DNA of 64,000 bases from Anaerolineaceae bacterium (GCA_002699585.1 PABP01000023.1:1-64000), one strand, 5' to 3'; positions 9,297 through 18,582 are shown, numbered from the stretch's first letter. Numbers and translations: made by a program. The notes: generated from the letters alone by a model not told the origin.

Positions 9297-11018
9297 TTAT
9301 GGAGTAGGAACGACTTCAATTGGCCGCAGATACCCCTGTTCAATCAGATATTCCGTAATCAACCGAGCATTATCTTCGGGAGTATTATCGGTTGTCGTCA
9401 GGCGCAGTTCTGGATTCACTGGCGGTTCATAAGGATCGTCAATGCCCGTAAAGCCTTTGATTTCACCGCGACGGGCTTTGGCGTACAAACCTTTGGTATC
9501 GCGTTCTTCACAAACTTCCAAAGGCGTATCGACAAATACTTCTGTGAAGCCATCCCCAATCATGGAGCGAATATCGTCGCGGACAGCACGGTATGGGCTA
9601 ATGGCAGCGCAGATGACGATGCCGCCATGACGCACGATTTCACCAGCGACAAAGCCAATACGGCGAATGTTGATGTCACGATCTTCCTTGCTGAAACCAA
9701 GGCCTTTTGATAAGTGTGTCCGTACGACATCACCGTCAAGCACCGTTACCTGGCGACCATGTTCCAAAAACATCGACAGTAGAATTTCCGCGGTAGTGGA
9801 TTTACCGGAACCACTCAGGCCTGTAAACCAGATGCATGCCCCCTGTCGATAACGCGGCGGGAAGGCCTCTGCTAGGATACCGGCAACTTCAGGGCGGCTA
9901 AACCACTCCGGCAACAAACGACCCTGCGCCAGATAATCTTCTCGTACCTGTGTGCCGCTAATGCTGAGTGTATTCTGACCGTCTTCGATCTTGTCGGATT
10001 CTTCGTAGCGCTCTTCATCCGGCAAGTAAGACAACATCTTGAAAGGCACCATGTTGACGCCAATTTCTTCAGCATGCTCTACCATGAGGTCCTGGGCATC
10101 ATAGGGGCCATAGAACGGTTCGCCATTGCTATCGTTACCGGGGCCAGCATGGTCACGACCCACGATGAAATTATTTGCGCCATAATTGCGGCGAATAATG
10201 GCATGCCAGACAGCCTCACGCGGGCCAGCCATACGCATCGCCAGGGGCAGCAACGAGAGTACGATCCGATCCGACGGATAGTGATTATTTGTCAGGGCGA
10301 TGTATGTTCTTACGCGTGTATAGTGGCTGACATCACCAGGGCGCGTCATGCCCACAACAGGATGCAGCAGCAGCACACCATCGACTTCTTCAATAGCGCG
10401 CTTGGTCAACTCTTCATGGACACGGTGCATGGGATTGCGAGTCTGGAACGCGACAACATTATCATGCTGTGTTTCGTCCAGTAATTGACGTGTTTCTGCC
10501 GGTGTACGGCGAAGATCCTGGAAATCGTAATAGATTGGCAACTGGAGAACTTGCAGACGACCAGCAATATTAACCTCACCCCAGCGCGTCATCTCTGCCA
10601 CCAGCGGATGGGCTGAATCGACTGTGCCAAATACATGGCGACTCACTGCCAGACGATCCCATTCGTAGATTTCCTCAACCGTCATAATCGCCAGAATGTT
10701 GTTGCGGCGATCACGTAAAGCAATATCCATATCCAGGCCGACGCCCTCGGGGAGCGAGACGGACAGTGAAATTGGCATCGGGAACAGCGTACCATCCGCC
10801 AAACGCATTTCTTCTACCACGCGATCATGATCATCCTTGCCCATGAACTGCATCAGGGGTGAGAAACCACCCACTGCCAGCAATTCCAGATCACATATCT
10901 GCCGCTGCGTTAGTTGTATAGATGGAAGCGTACCAGCATAAGCCTTCTTAGCCTCATATTCCGATGGATCAACAATGAGGTTTACAAGGCTGCCGCCATA
11001 AGGTGTGATAAGAGTCAT
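9297..11018 (-). CDS. bifunctional sulfate adenylyltransferase / APS kinase
   Basis: A 573-residue fusion that makes APS from sulfate and ATP and then phosphorylates it to PAPS. The N-terminal half is an ATP sulfurylase with the nucleotide-binding motif QTRNPMHR (192-199) and GRDH (287-290). The C-terminal half (from about 392) is APS kinase with P-loop GLSGSGKST (400-408) and the ISPYR block. The order ATPS-APSK is the one found in several thermophilic and Chloroflexota-type bacteria. The start at 11018 follows a GGGATGG element. No PAPS reductase, sulfite reductase or sulfotransferase is next to it, so whether PAPS is used for assimilation or sulfation is not shown here. The gene is monocistronic. 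Confidence 0.93.
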   Translation of the reverse strand: MTLITPYGGSLVNLIVDPSEYEAKKAYAGTLPSIQLTQRQICDLELLAVGGFSPLMQFMGKDDHDRVVEEMRLADGTLFPMPISLSVSLPEGVGLDMDIALRDRRNNILAIMTVEEIYEWDRLAVSRHVFGTVDSAHPLVAEMTRWGEVNIAGRLQVLQLPIYYDFQDLRRTPAETRQLLDETQHDNVVAFQTRNPMHRVHEELTKRAIEEVDGVLLLHPVVGMTRPGDVSHYTRVRTYIALTNNHYPSDRIVLSLLPLAMRMAGPREAVWHAIIRRNYGANNFIVGRDHAGPGNDSNGEPFYGPYDAQDLMVEHAEEIGVNMVPFKMLSYLPDEERYEESDKIEDGQNTLSISGTQVREDYLAQGRLLPEWFSRPEVAGILAEAFPPRYRQGACIWFTGLSGSGKSTTAEILLSMFLEHGRQVTVLDGDVVRTHLSKGLGFSKEDRDINIRRIGFVAGEIVRHGGIVICAAISPYRAVRDDIRSMIGDGFTEVFVDTPLEVCEERDTKGLYAKARRGEIKGFTGIDDPYEPPVNPELRLTTTDNTPEDNARLITEYLIEQGYLRPIEVVPTP

Positions 11019-11315
11019 TAGCCATCCCGCCTATTCTGCATTAAACATACGTTCAATGATGCACATTAAAACTAAAAATGAAAGTAGCATTCTGATTCTG
11101 AATTTGCAAGCCAATGACATGGACCATAAGAACATCTTTTATCAGCACAATATGACGGCAAATAGTCCTACTTCTAACTTAAAGCCAATGGATGTAACAA
11201 AACGGTTTGTGATATACTTTTAGCAACACCAGAACACATGTTCATTTACTTGTGGTTCGCTTTCCCGTGCGGGGGATGGTGGCGCTTAATTTTCTAGTTT
11301 TCAGGAGATGATTCT

Positions 11316-11498
11316 ATGGATGAGCAGACAGCACAAAGCATCATATTGACGATTCTCGTTGGTATCCTGGTTGGCAGCATTACCAACATCGTCGCTCATT
11401 GGTTGGCACTGGCACGCGATAAACGTCGAGAGCATCTTGAACGACATAAACAATGCCAACCTGATTGCGAACAAACAAAGAAACCAGCAACATCATAA
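11316..11498 (+). CDS. small single-span membrane protein
   Basis: A 60-residue protein with a strong AGGAGA ribosome-binding site upstream of the ATG at 11316. A hydrophobic segment covers about residues 9-30, followed by a strongly basic stretch rich in Arg, Lys and His, and a short Cys-containing tail (Cys47 and Cys51). It has its own terminator at 11508-11533, which supports a real transcription unit. The family is not recognised. The 297 bases upstream hold no other gene, and an element reading TATACT near 11210 could be its -10 box. Confidence 0.65.
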   Translation: MDEQTAQSIILTILVGILVGSITNIVAHWLALARDKRREHLERHKQCQPDCEQTKKPATS

Positions 11499-11507
11499 TC
11501 ATCAACG

Positions 11508-11533
11508 GGCCTACCCTCGCGATAGGCCTTTTT
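11508..11533 (+). terminator. rho-independent terminator
   Basis: A six-base GGCCTA/TAGGCC stem (11508-11513 and 11523-11528) with a nine-base loop followed at once by five T residues, ten bases after the stop codon of the small membrane protein. Confidence 0.8.
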
Positions 11534-11631
11534 ATTGTTTGTCGGCAGAATAACACGCAACATGCATCCCAATAGCACATAAATGAGGTATAACTTGGAA
11601 GATATTTAATGACCCTATAGAAGGATGTCCT

Positions 11632-12600
11632 ATGGCCTTTTTTGATATGCCTCTTGAACAATTAGAGACTTACAAGCCTATCAAAAACGAACCTGATGAT
11701 TTTGATGATTTCTGGCAACAAACCCTGAGCGAAGCTCGGCAGCACCCATTAAATGGGGAGTTTGTTCCTTATGATGCTGGACTCGACCTTATTGATGTCT
11801 ATGATGTCACCTATTCGGGCTACGGTGGCCAACGCATCAAAGGCTGGTATATGCGCCCTAAAGGGGTTAAAAACCCCCTGCCCTGCATCATTGAATACAT
11901 CGGATATGGTGGGGGACGGGGTTTCCCGCATGAGTGGCTCGTGTGGCCAACGGCTGGCTATGCTTTCTTCGTGATGGATACACGCGGGCAAGGCAGCTCC
12001 TGGCGTCATGGAGATACACCGGATATTCCTGATGGGGCTAATCCTTCTATTCCGGGCTTCATGACCCAGGGTATCGTCGATCCTAAAACCTATTACTATC
12101 GCCGCGTTTTTACAGATGCGGTCCGGGCTGTTGACCTCATGAAAAGTCATCCAGATGTCGATGAAACCCATTTGGCACTCACCGGGGGCAGCCAAGGTGG
12201 CGGCATCACCATCGCAGCGAGTGCACTCTCTACGGGTATTTCACTGTGTATCCCGGATGTGCCGTTCTTGTGCCACTTCAGACGAGCAGTTGGCCTGACA
12301 GATAATTTACCCTACCAGGAAATCGTTAAATACCTGGTTTCGCACCGCACCAAAGAAGAAATTGTTTTTGGGACATTGGACTATTTCGATGGGGTTAACT
12401 TCGCCAGCCGCATCACAGCCAAGAGCCTGTTCAGCACCAGCTTGATGGATGCGACCTGCCCACCTTCTACAGTGTTTGCAGCTTACAATCACCTCACACA
12501 CTCAAAAGACATCAAAGTCTACCGCTACAACCAACATGAAGGCGGCGGCAGTCACCATACTCGAGCAAAGCTCGACTTTGTCAAAGAAAATTGGGGATAA
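11632..12600 (+). CDS. acetyl-xylan esterase / cephalosporin-C deacetylase family hydrolase
   Basis: A 322-residue alpha/beta hydrolase of the AXE1 (carbohydrate esterase family 7) type, which removes acetyl groups from xylo-oligosaccharides and related substrates. The nucleophile elbow GGSQGG puts the serine at residue 187. Asp273 and His302 fall where the other triad members are expected, and the family's RGQG block (DTRGQG) is present near residue 118. There is no signal peptide, so it acts inside the cell on imported substrates, as CE7 enzymes usually do. Length matches the family. It is a single-gene unit with its own terminator; no xylanase is nearby. Confidence 0.88.
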   Translation: MAFFDMPLEQLETYKPIKNEPDDFDDFWQQTLSEARQHPLNGEFVPYDAGLDLIDVYDVTYSGYGGQRIKGWYMRPKGVKNPLPCIIEYIGYGGGRGFPHEWLVWPTAGYAFFVMDTRGQGSSWRHGDTPDIPDGANPSIPGFMTQGIVDPKTYYYRRVFTDAVRAVDLMKSHPDVDETHLALTGGSQGGGITIAASALSTGISLCIPDVPFLCHFRRAVGLTDNLPYQEIVKYLVSHRTKEEIVFGTLDYFDGVNFASRITAKSLFSTSLMDATCPPSTVFAAYNHLTHSKDIKVYRYNQHEGGGSHHTRAKLDFVKENWG

Positions 12601-12606
12601 GAATCC

Positions 12607-12637
12607 AAACAGGCGACCCCAGTGGCCGCCTGTTTTT
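12607..12637 (+). terminator. rho-independent terminator
   Basis: A nine-base stem (12607-12615 and 12627-12635) around a loop with further partial pairing, ending in five T residues, seven bases past the AXE1-like stop codon. It also lies just past the end of the converging minus-strand gene and may serve both. Confidence 0.8.
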
Positions 12638-12649
12638 CTATTTCTTCAG

Positions 12650-13069
12650 CTATTTCTTTAGTCGCTTATAAAAAATCAATTCGGCAGCTTCATCAGGGAG
12701 CAGCAACACCCCCTGATCTTTATAATCAATAGCACGATAAAAGTTCTGAGCAAGTTCATCGGATAGTGTGGATGTCATCACGGCCTCATAACCTGCTTCG
12801 CGCATCAGCCGCTCCCATTCCAGCACAAGCCGACGTCCAAAGCCACGCCGATGATACATGGGATGAATCCACAGCAAGTTCATGAACGGAATCAAATCCC
12901 AAAAGTAATTCCAGCGCAATAACCCTAATTGGTCGTCGCCTATAGCAGCAACCAGAATTTCCTTATCAGCGACCTTCTTACGAATCTGATCTTCTTTGAT
13001 ATGGCGGTCTGTTTCATCAAGAAAAGCAATATCTTGCTCATTTGCAAAACGAATTGTAATTTCGCTCAT
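12650..13069 (-). CDS. GNAT-family N-acetyltransferase
   Basis: A 139-residue protein with a single GNAT fold. The acetyl-CoA pyrophosphate-binding motif RRGFGR (74-79) is intact, followed by the usual late block with Asn and Tyr (NFYRAIDY). The acceptor is unknown. It lies only six bases downstream of the aldehyde dehydrogenase stop, so the two are almost certainly cotranscribed. A link in function, for example acylation of an amine made or used near the aldehyde, is only inference. Confidence 0.82.
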   Translation of the reverse strand: MSEITIRFANEQDIAFLDETDRHIKEDQIRKKVADKEILVAAIGDDQLGLLRWNYFWDLIPFMNLLWIHPMYHRRGFGRRLVLEWERLMREAGYEAVMTSTLSDELAQNFYRAIDYKDQGVLLLPDEAAELIFYKRLKK

Positions 13070-13075
13070 CTCAGC

Positions 13076-14497
13076 CTACTTGTTCATATTGATGACCATC
13101 AAACGCAGTTCAGTCATTTCCTCGATCGTATATTTGACACCTTCACGACCATAACCTGAAGATTTGACACCCCCATACGGCATATGATCGACACGGAAAG
13201 TTGATGCACTATTCACCTGTAACCCGCCCACTTCAATGCGATTCCAGGCATCCATAATGAGAGACATATCATTTGTAAAAAGCCCTGCTTGCAGCCCATA
13301 CGGCGAGTCGTTGATTGTCTCAATGGCCTCATCCCATTCTGAATAAGGACTAATCGTTAGAATGGGGGCAAAAACCTCTTCACAGCGGACTTTCATATCA
13401 GGCGATGTCTCTGTAAGCACTGTTGGCCAAAACAAAGTTCCTTCGCGTTTATTGCCACAAATCACTTCAGCCCCTGCCGCCTGGGCTTCTTCTACCCATG
13501 AGGCGGCCCGTAAAGCATCATTCTCAGTAATCAGTGGGCCAACATCCGTATCGGCATCACGCGGATCACCCACATTCAAGGCACCAACAGCATCGACAAA
13601 GGATGGTATGAATTCGTCATATATAGCTTCATGTACAAGGAGACGCTGTACAGAAATACAATTCTGCCCTGCATTGGCAAAACCACCTGATGCCGTTTCT
13701 CGTACAGCCAGGGACGCATTCGCATCCTGATGGACAATTACCCCCGCATTGCCGCCTAGTTCCAGGACAACTTTCTTACGGCTTGCCTGCCCTTTTAACA
13801 TCCAACCAACTGAGGCACTACCTGTAAAGCTAAGCATCGCAATGCGAGGATCTATCACCATAGATTGCGCAAGTTGTCCCCAACAATTCACCATGCTAAA
13901 CGCTTCCGGTGCATAGCCCGCTTCCAGAACGAGTTCCGCCAATAGCACAGAAGAAAGCGGTGTCTTTTCCGCTGGTTTTAGGATGATCGCATTGCCAACG
14001 GCCATCGCTGGGCCAATTTTGTGGCATGCCAGATTGATCGGATAGTTAAAGGGGGTAATTGCCAACACGATCCCAATCGGCACGCGCTGCGTAAACCCTT
14101 TGCGATTTTCACCAGCGGATGTCCAATCAATATCGAAGACCTCACCCTGGAGTCGACGCGCTTCTTCAGCGGATATGGCGATAGTTTGCAGCGCTCGTTT
14201 CATCTCGCCGATGGCTGTTTTGCGATTTTTCCCACCCTCAAGAATCATCAATTCCACAAAGTCATCGAAGTGCTCAGACATCAGCCGATGGAGATTTTGC
14301 AAGATTTCTGTTCGTTTATAACTGGGCAATTTGCGAGCAACTTCAAAGCCGCGCTGCGCTGCCGCTATGGCATCTTCCAAATCCTGCGGTTGGGCCATAT
14401 AAACAGAATCGACCACATGGCCATCATAAGGGAATTTTACTTCGAGCGTTTCGCTCGTAGTGCGCCACTCGCCGCCTACAAGAATTTTTTTCGTCAT
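13076..14497 (-). CDS. NAD(P)-dependent aldehyde dehydrogenase
   Basis: A 473-residue member of the ALDH superfamily, oxidising an aldehyde to the acid. The catalytic Cys280 lies in GQNCISVQR, the general base Glu246 in LELGGN, and the oxyanion Asn151 in PFNYP. It looks closest to the lactaldehyde / non-phosphorylating glyceraldehyde-3-phosphate type of ALDH, but the substrate cannot be fixed from sequence. I place the start at the ATG at 14497 because an AAAGGA element sits six bases before it; an earlier in-frame ATG at 14503 overlaps that element. First gene of a two-gene unit with the GNAT gene. Confidence 0.88.
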   Translation of the reverse strand: MTKKILVGGEWRTTSETLEVKFPYDGHVVDSVYMAQPQDLEDAIAAAQRGFEVARKLPSYKRTEILQNLHRLMSEHFDDFVELMILEGGKNRKTAIGEMKRALQTIAISAEEARRLQGEVFDIDWTSAGENRKGFTQRVPIGIVLAITPFNYPINLACHKIGPAMAVGNAIILKPAEKTPLSSVLLAELVLEAGYAPEAFSMVNCWGQLAQSMVIDPRIAMLSFTGSASVGWMLKGQASRKKVVLELGGNAGVIVHQDANASLAVRETASGGFANAGQNCISVQRLLVHEAIYDEFIPSFVDAVGALNVGDPRDADTDVGPLITENDALRAASWVEEAQAAGAEVICGNKREGTLFWPTVLTETSPDMKVRCEEVFAPILTISPYSEWDEAIETINDSPYGLQAGLFTNDMSLIMDAWNRIEVGGLQVNSASTFRVDHMPYGGVKSSGYGREGVKYTIEEMTELRLMVINMNK

Positions 14498-14537
14498 AAG
14501 CATCCTTTGTTGATTTAATTAAGTCATCGTTCCAAAC

Positions 14538-14567
14538 AAAAAAGACACCCAGCCAGGTGCCTTTTTC
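14538..14567 (-). terminator. rho-independent terminator of the secreted nuclease gene
   Basis: Arms at 14541-14549 and 14556-14564 pair fully only in the minus-strand RNA, where the single mismatch becomes a G-U pair, followed by six U residues. This fixes the direction as minus, ending the gene that stops at 14591. Confidence 0.85.
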
Positions 14568-14590
14568 AGTTCGTTCAAACAATACACAGA

Positions 14591-16375
14591 CTATGGTTCA
14601 AGATAGATGACCAAGCCATCATGATCTGAGACACCTTGTGCCCCATTATCCTCGAAATACCATAGAATCGGCAATCCATCTGCATTGCCCCGACTGTATT
14701 GCACATCTGTAATTACCGTATCCACAGCGGGCGATGTCAGAATATGATCCAGAATCTGGAGCGTACTATTGTAAATATAGGAATAGCGCTCTTCTTCTGG
14801 CAGTCGGAAAATCTGATTGATGAGATCTGGCTCCAGAGTATCTTCTTCTGGTGAGAGAAGCGCCTCCCCTTCTTGTGCTTGGCCCGAAATGATACCAACA
14901 ACATCGACAATGGCATCTGAGAACTGGAATGCGTTGAAGTCACCTAATACAACAATATGGGAGTCTTCGTTTTCATCAAACAGAGACTGCAAGAAAGAAG
15001 CAATTCCGGTAGCTTGCTGATAACGAAGCAATTGAGTCTCGTTCGTTTCAATGCCACTCAATGATTTGATATGCACGTTAACCAGGGTCAAAGGATAAAC
15101 TTCACCATCATCAAGCAGCAGATCGACTTCCAGCACCAACGGTGGGCGTCCGTATAAGCGGCCACCAAACTGGAAGGGTTCTGCAAAAGAACCGGGCATG
15201 GAGTAACAATCATAGACGGTGACTCGGTCGACACGGACCAGATAAGCGTTATCAATGCCACGACCATCGTTGCCTTCCAGCAAGCATCCATAATAGGTCA
15301 AGCTGGGATCATCTATCTGGATCTGATGAATCAGGTCAGCGACGACACGCGTATTCTCAATTTCCTGTAGAGCAACAATATCAGGAGCATCGAGTTGAAC
15401 CCGGACTTGTTCCGAGGCTTTACGCAGACGAATAGCATAAACTGCGGCATCTACCGGGACGTAATCCTCAAATGTTGCATCATCACGGTCAGGATCATCA
15501 GTAACATCGAAGAGATTTTCCAGGTTTTGTGTCGCGATGGTGAACTCCCCTTCTTGGGGAGCACGTACAGGCCGGGTAACGAATTCAGTTTCTTCATAGT
15601 CCAACTCTGTGGACCAGATTTGATAGTCCAAATAGCTGTAACCGATATTGCCGTTAATGGTCACGACCATACCTGGCGTTAGGAAAGCAAGATCCCGCCC
15701 TAGCTCAAGCGGGTCGACTTCCAGCAGTTCGGGATTCAAATCCCATTCAGGCAAATCCATGTCCAGTAATTCAGGCATTGCGTCACTTTCAAAACCTGCT
15801 TCACGGAATGATCTTTCACCCGTGACCGTAACGCCAAACTCAGCGAATTGGTTCGTCGGGGCCGTCACAACAGCATTGTGTAAAACAACCCGCATGCCCT
15901 CGTAACGCTCCATTGGATGCGTGCCATCCGATAAATACTCTGTTGATACGCCAGCAAGATCAATGGGATCAGGTAGCGGATTATCTTCGGAAACAACATT
16001 TAGCCCACTAGAACCTGTAACTTCAATGCGGGTGAAATTATATTCTTCCCGGACGTATCCCTCGACAATGATGTTCTGACCAACTTCCAAATCCCACCCA
16101 ACAGGTGGCCGCAGCGTAAAGACATATACTCCATCGGATGTAAGCTCATCGCCATCAGGAGCGGATTGAATAAAAAAGCCCTGTGGACCAATCGCAGTAA
16201 TGACGCTTTCAGCGACAGTTACACGTTCATCAAGGCAATGGGGAATGTCCGTTTGCCCTTGTATTTGCCAGATCTCAAGGGGAGTATCGCAGGCAACATC
16301 TTGTGCTTGGACAAATACATTAAGTGCTAAAAACGACAAAACCACTAGAATCAGAGAAATTCGTCTCTTGTGCAT
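14591..16375 (-). CDS. secreted endonuclease/exonuclease/phosphatase-family nuclease
   Basis: A 594-residue exported protein from the preferred start at 16375; an upstream in-frame ATG would add 28 residues that spoil the signal peptide. The signal peptide spans about residues 1-26 and ends in VQAQ. A beta-rich region (about 35-260), probably OB-fold-like as in NucH/ExeM-type extracellular nucleases, precedes the EEP catalytic domain. That domain carries ATQNLENLFD (Asn), VALQEIEN (metal-binding Glu), GDFNAF (Asp, Asn) and the terminal SDHDGLV (Asp-His) blocks, so all catalytic motifs are present. It should degrade extracellular DNA or act as a phosphodiesterase. It could feed nucleosides to the BMP transporter encoded 9 kb away (inference). 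Confidence 0.85.
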   Translation of the reverse strand: MHKRRISLILVVLSFLALNVFVQAQDVACDTPLEIWQIQGQTDIPHCLDERVTVAESVITAIGPQGFFIQSAPDGDELTSDGVYVFTLRPPVGWDLEVGQNIIVEGYVREEYNFTRIEVTGSSGLNVVSEDNPLPDPIDLAGVSTEYLSDGTHPMERYEGMRVVLHNAVVTAPTNQFAEFGVTVTGERSFREAGFESDAMPELLDMDLPEWDLNPELLEVDPLELGRDLAFLTPGMVVTINGNIGYSYLDYQIWSTELDYEETEFVTRPVRAPQEGEFTIATQNLENLFDVTDDPDRDDATFEDYVPVDAAVYAIRLRKASEQVRVQLDAPDIVALQEIENTRVVADLIHQIQIDDPSLTYYGCLLEGNDGRGIDNAYLVRVDRVTVYDCYSMPGSFAEPFQFGGRLYGRPPLVLEVDLLLDDGEVYPLTLVNVHIKSLSGIETNETQLLRYQQATGIASFLQSLFDENEDSHIVVLGDFNAFQFSDAIVDVVGIISGQAQEGEALLSPEEDTLEPDLINQIFRLPEEERYSYIYNSTLQILDHILTSPAVDTVITDVQYSRGNADGLPILWYFEDNGAQGVSDHDGLVIYLEP

Positions 16376-16633
16376 AACATATCCACGTAAAATATAGAGT
16401 CGACAGTTGCTAATAGCATAGTACAAAAGAAAACCGAAGAGTATACGTTTCTTCAGCAATTTGAGATGATGTGGTTTTGGTAAGACGTGGTGCTTTTGAG
16501 AGGAGGCTAAAACTGCTTGCTCAAAATATTATTGATGTGGTATTCTAATCTGACACCTTGCAACACAAGTAACAATGCACTTTAAAGCTCAAATAATCGA
16601 GTATTCAGCGATTGAACTTTCTCATTAAAGGGA

Positions 16634-16681
16634 AAGTGTTCGTGCTACACCCCGCGGCCTGTCCAGCCAGCACGAACACTT
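16634..16681 (+). repeat. 13-base perfect inverted repeat in the primase leader
   Basis: AAGTGTTCGTGCT at 16634-16646 is exactly reversed and complemented at 16669-16681 around a GC-rich 22-base loop, in an otherwise AT-rich stretch. As RNA it forms a stable hairpin about 40 bases before the primase start. There is no U-run, so it is not a standard terminator. Candidates are a leader control element, a protein-binding dyad, or part of a replication origin for the primase. Confidence 0.7.
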
Positions 16682-16694
16682 CAACAAAGAATAC

Positions 16695-16712
16695 TCATCC
16701 TATAAAGGATGA
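16695..16712 (+). promoter_or_regulatory. small hairpin covering the primase ribosome-binding site
   Basis: TCATCC (16695-16700) pairs with GGATGA (16707-16712) around TATAAA. The second arm includes the AAGGAT that would serve as Shine-Dalgarno for the ATG at 16720, so folding would mask it. The stem is short and its strength has not been calculated. Confidence 0.4.
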
Positions 16713-16719
16713 ACACACT

Positions 16720-18522
16720 ATGCAAATTATACCGCATAATAGGGCATTTGTACAAGTCGAAATATGCCCGAAAAATAAACGATTTCCGAAGTCTTCTGTA
16801 TCTAACAGCAAGACAACTTTCAGTTTGACATATCTCCAGCAACAAGCCCTATCCTTATATGATAGGGGCTTAAATGTATTCCCGCAACCTATCGGCACCA
16901 AAGGTGGCTATCCCTGGAAACAGCTCCAATATACTCGGCTGAACCGAGAAGATGAACTTCATGGTCTTTTACCTCTTTTCGCAGGGCAGTGCAACATTGC
17001 AGTGATGTGTGGACGAACAAGCGGGAATCTGTTTGTCATTGATTGTGAAACGCCTCAGGCTTTTGAACACCACTGTAACCAATTAGAACAACGTAATATT
17101 CCCATATGGTCTGTTGAAACCGCGCGCGGTGGACATATCTATTTACGCTGTGCCGAAGGAGAAATCAATAACATTAAGCCAGGGATTCTTCGAGATACAG
17201 AAATCAAAGGTTCACAAGGCTATGTACTCGCGCCGCCATCACTCCATCCCAATGGCAGAAGATATACTTGGACACGCCAAGAAAGTGACTTCATACCTGT
17301 TATAAACGTTCAAAATATAGATTGGCTCATAGATGAAGATGGCAAACCTACCCCATTAACCTATAAGCCCACACCTAAGGATAGCAATGTACCCGCTTGG
17401 AGATTATCCAGTCACACCAGTAAACTTTCTAGACAAACTCTAGATTACGTAAAACAAGGCCACCTCGTCCAAGAAGGGTTCAGAAACAATGCGTTATTTC
17501 GAGCTTCCTGTGATTTGGCCGGTAATAACTATAAAGAAGAAGACGCCCATCGTTTGTTAGTGGACAATGCAAAACTAAGCGGACTTTCTGATAATGAGAT
17601 CTCTCGCACGATTCGTAGCGCCTTCAGCCGAAAACGTGAGCCATCAATAAAATCAAATCAACAACCTAAAAATTGGGAATATGCCTTTTTCTACCTCACG
17701 GAAAAAAACTGGAGTGGACGGGGTAGCAATAGTAAACGTGCACTTATGCTAGCCCTTATCGAATCTGCTAGACGTAGCAAAAATCCAGATGGTATATTCA
17801 GAGCCAGCGTAAGAGAACTTTCTCAACTTGCTCGGATCGGTACTGCAACTGTCCAGCGAATTTTACCTACTTTTCTATCAAGACATGAACCCATTCTTTT
17901 CCATTGTGGATATGATCGAACAAGCAATGCTGCTTTATGGCGATTCAGTGACCGTATTTTACAAATCGGCAAGTCAATAAAAATGAAAATGGATACATCC
18001 GCCCTAATCCCCCCATGGTTAAGTTTTAGTGTGTCTGTTTTCAATTCTGATGCAGCCGAACGTTCCGCTTTGGGTTTGGGAGGCTTGTATCTGTACGTGA
18101 TGTTACAGGCTCAAAAACACCCGTTGATGCCGTCGGCTATTGCTGAGTTAGTATCTATGACGGTGAATCAGGTAAATTACGCCCTATCTAAACTGAAAGA
18201 GTTTGGGTTGGTTTTGCGTGATAAAGTTGGTTGGTTTGTTGAGGGAGAGGTTGAACTTGAGCGAGTTGCGGAAGAAGCGGGGACTTTAGGTAAGGGGTTG
18301 TTTCGAAAACAACGTTATGCTGCTGAAAGAGCGATATTTGTGGGTAGAAGTATGCTTAATTCGCGTCTGAAGCGTGAAAAACAGGCATTTTTTGTGTTTT
18401 TTAGGCAGGTTTCTCGACAAATGAGCCGATATTCACAGCAAATAGGTGCTTTTTTACGGGACCCGTTGATTTCTGACTCGCTTATTCTTGGGGGAAGTGT
18501 CGAAATTGAGGTATTTAGCTGA
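16720..18522 (+). CDS. prim-pol type primase/polymerase without a helicase domain
   Basis: A 600-residue protein from the start at 16720, chosen for its AAGGAT element; an in-frame ATG at 16612 lies before the hairpin and is less likely. Residues about 50-225 match the bifunctional primase-polymerase (archaeo-eukaryotic primase) domain. They show the metal-binding pair IDCE (Asp108, Glu110), the ARGGH block (His139) and KGSQGYVLAPPS. A PriCT-like helical domain follows (about 236-310). The C-terminal half carries two probable winged helices instead of the usual superfamily 3 or DnaB-like helicase. Such proteins start replication of plasmids, phages and integrative elements. It is more AT-rich than its neighbours, which suggests transfer. 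No integrase, relaxase or att repeat was found, so it may be an element remnant or a recruited gene. Confidence 0.8.
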   Translation: MQIIPHNRAFVQVEICPKNKRFPKSSVSNSKTTFSLTYLQQQALSLYDRGLNVFPQPIGTKGGYPWKQLQYTRLNREDELHGLLPLFAGQCNIAVMCGRTSGNLFVIDCETPQAFEHHCNQLEQRNIPIWSVETARGGHIYLRCAEGEINNIKPGILRDTEIKGSQGYVLAPPSLHPNGRRYTWTRQESDFIPVINVQNIDWLIDEDGKPTPLTYKPTPKDSNVPAWRLSSHTSKLSRQTLDYVKQGHLVQEGFRNNALFRASCDLAGNNYKEEDAHRLLVDNAKLSGLSDNEISRTIRSAFSRKREPSIKSNQQPKNWEYAFFYLTEKNWSGRGSNSKRALMLALIESARRSKNPDGIFRASVRELSQLARIGTATVQRILPTFLSRHEPILFHCGYDRTSNAALWRFSDRILQIGKSIKMKMDTSALIPPWLSFSVSVFNSDAAERSALGLGGLYLYVMLQAQKHPLMPSAIAELVSMTVNQVNYALSKLKEFGLVLRDKVGWFVEGEVELERVAEEAGTLGKGLFRKQRYAAERAIFVGRSMLNSRLKREKQAFFVFFRQVSRQMSRYSQQIGAFLRDPLISDSLILGGSVEIEVFS

Positions 18523-18548
18523 TCTTATTACTGTCGGGGCATATTTGG

Positions 18549-18578
18549 TTGGCACTAGTCTTACAGTTTTGATACAAT
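18549..18578 (+). promoter_or_regulatory. candidate sigma-70-type promoter for the TIR operon
   Basis: TTGGCA (18549-18554) and TACAAT (18573-18578) are separated by 18 bases. They lie just past the primase stop and 112 bases before the coding start of the TIR-NACHT gene. The predicted transcription start falls in the dyad that follows. Confidence 0.5.
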
Positions 18579-18582
18579 TAAT

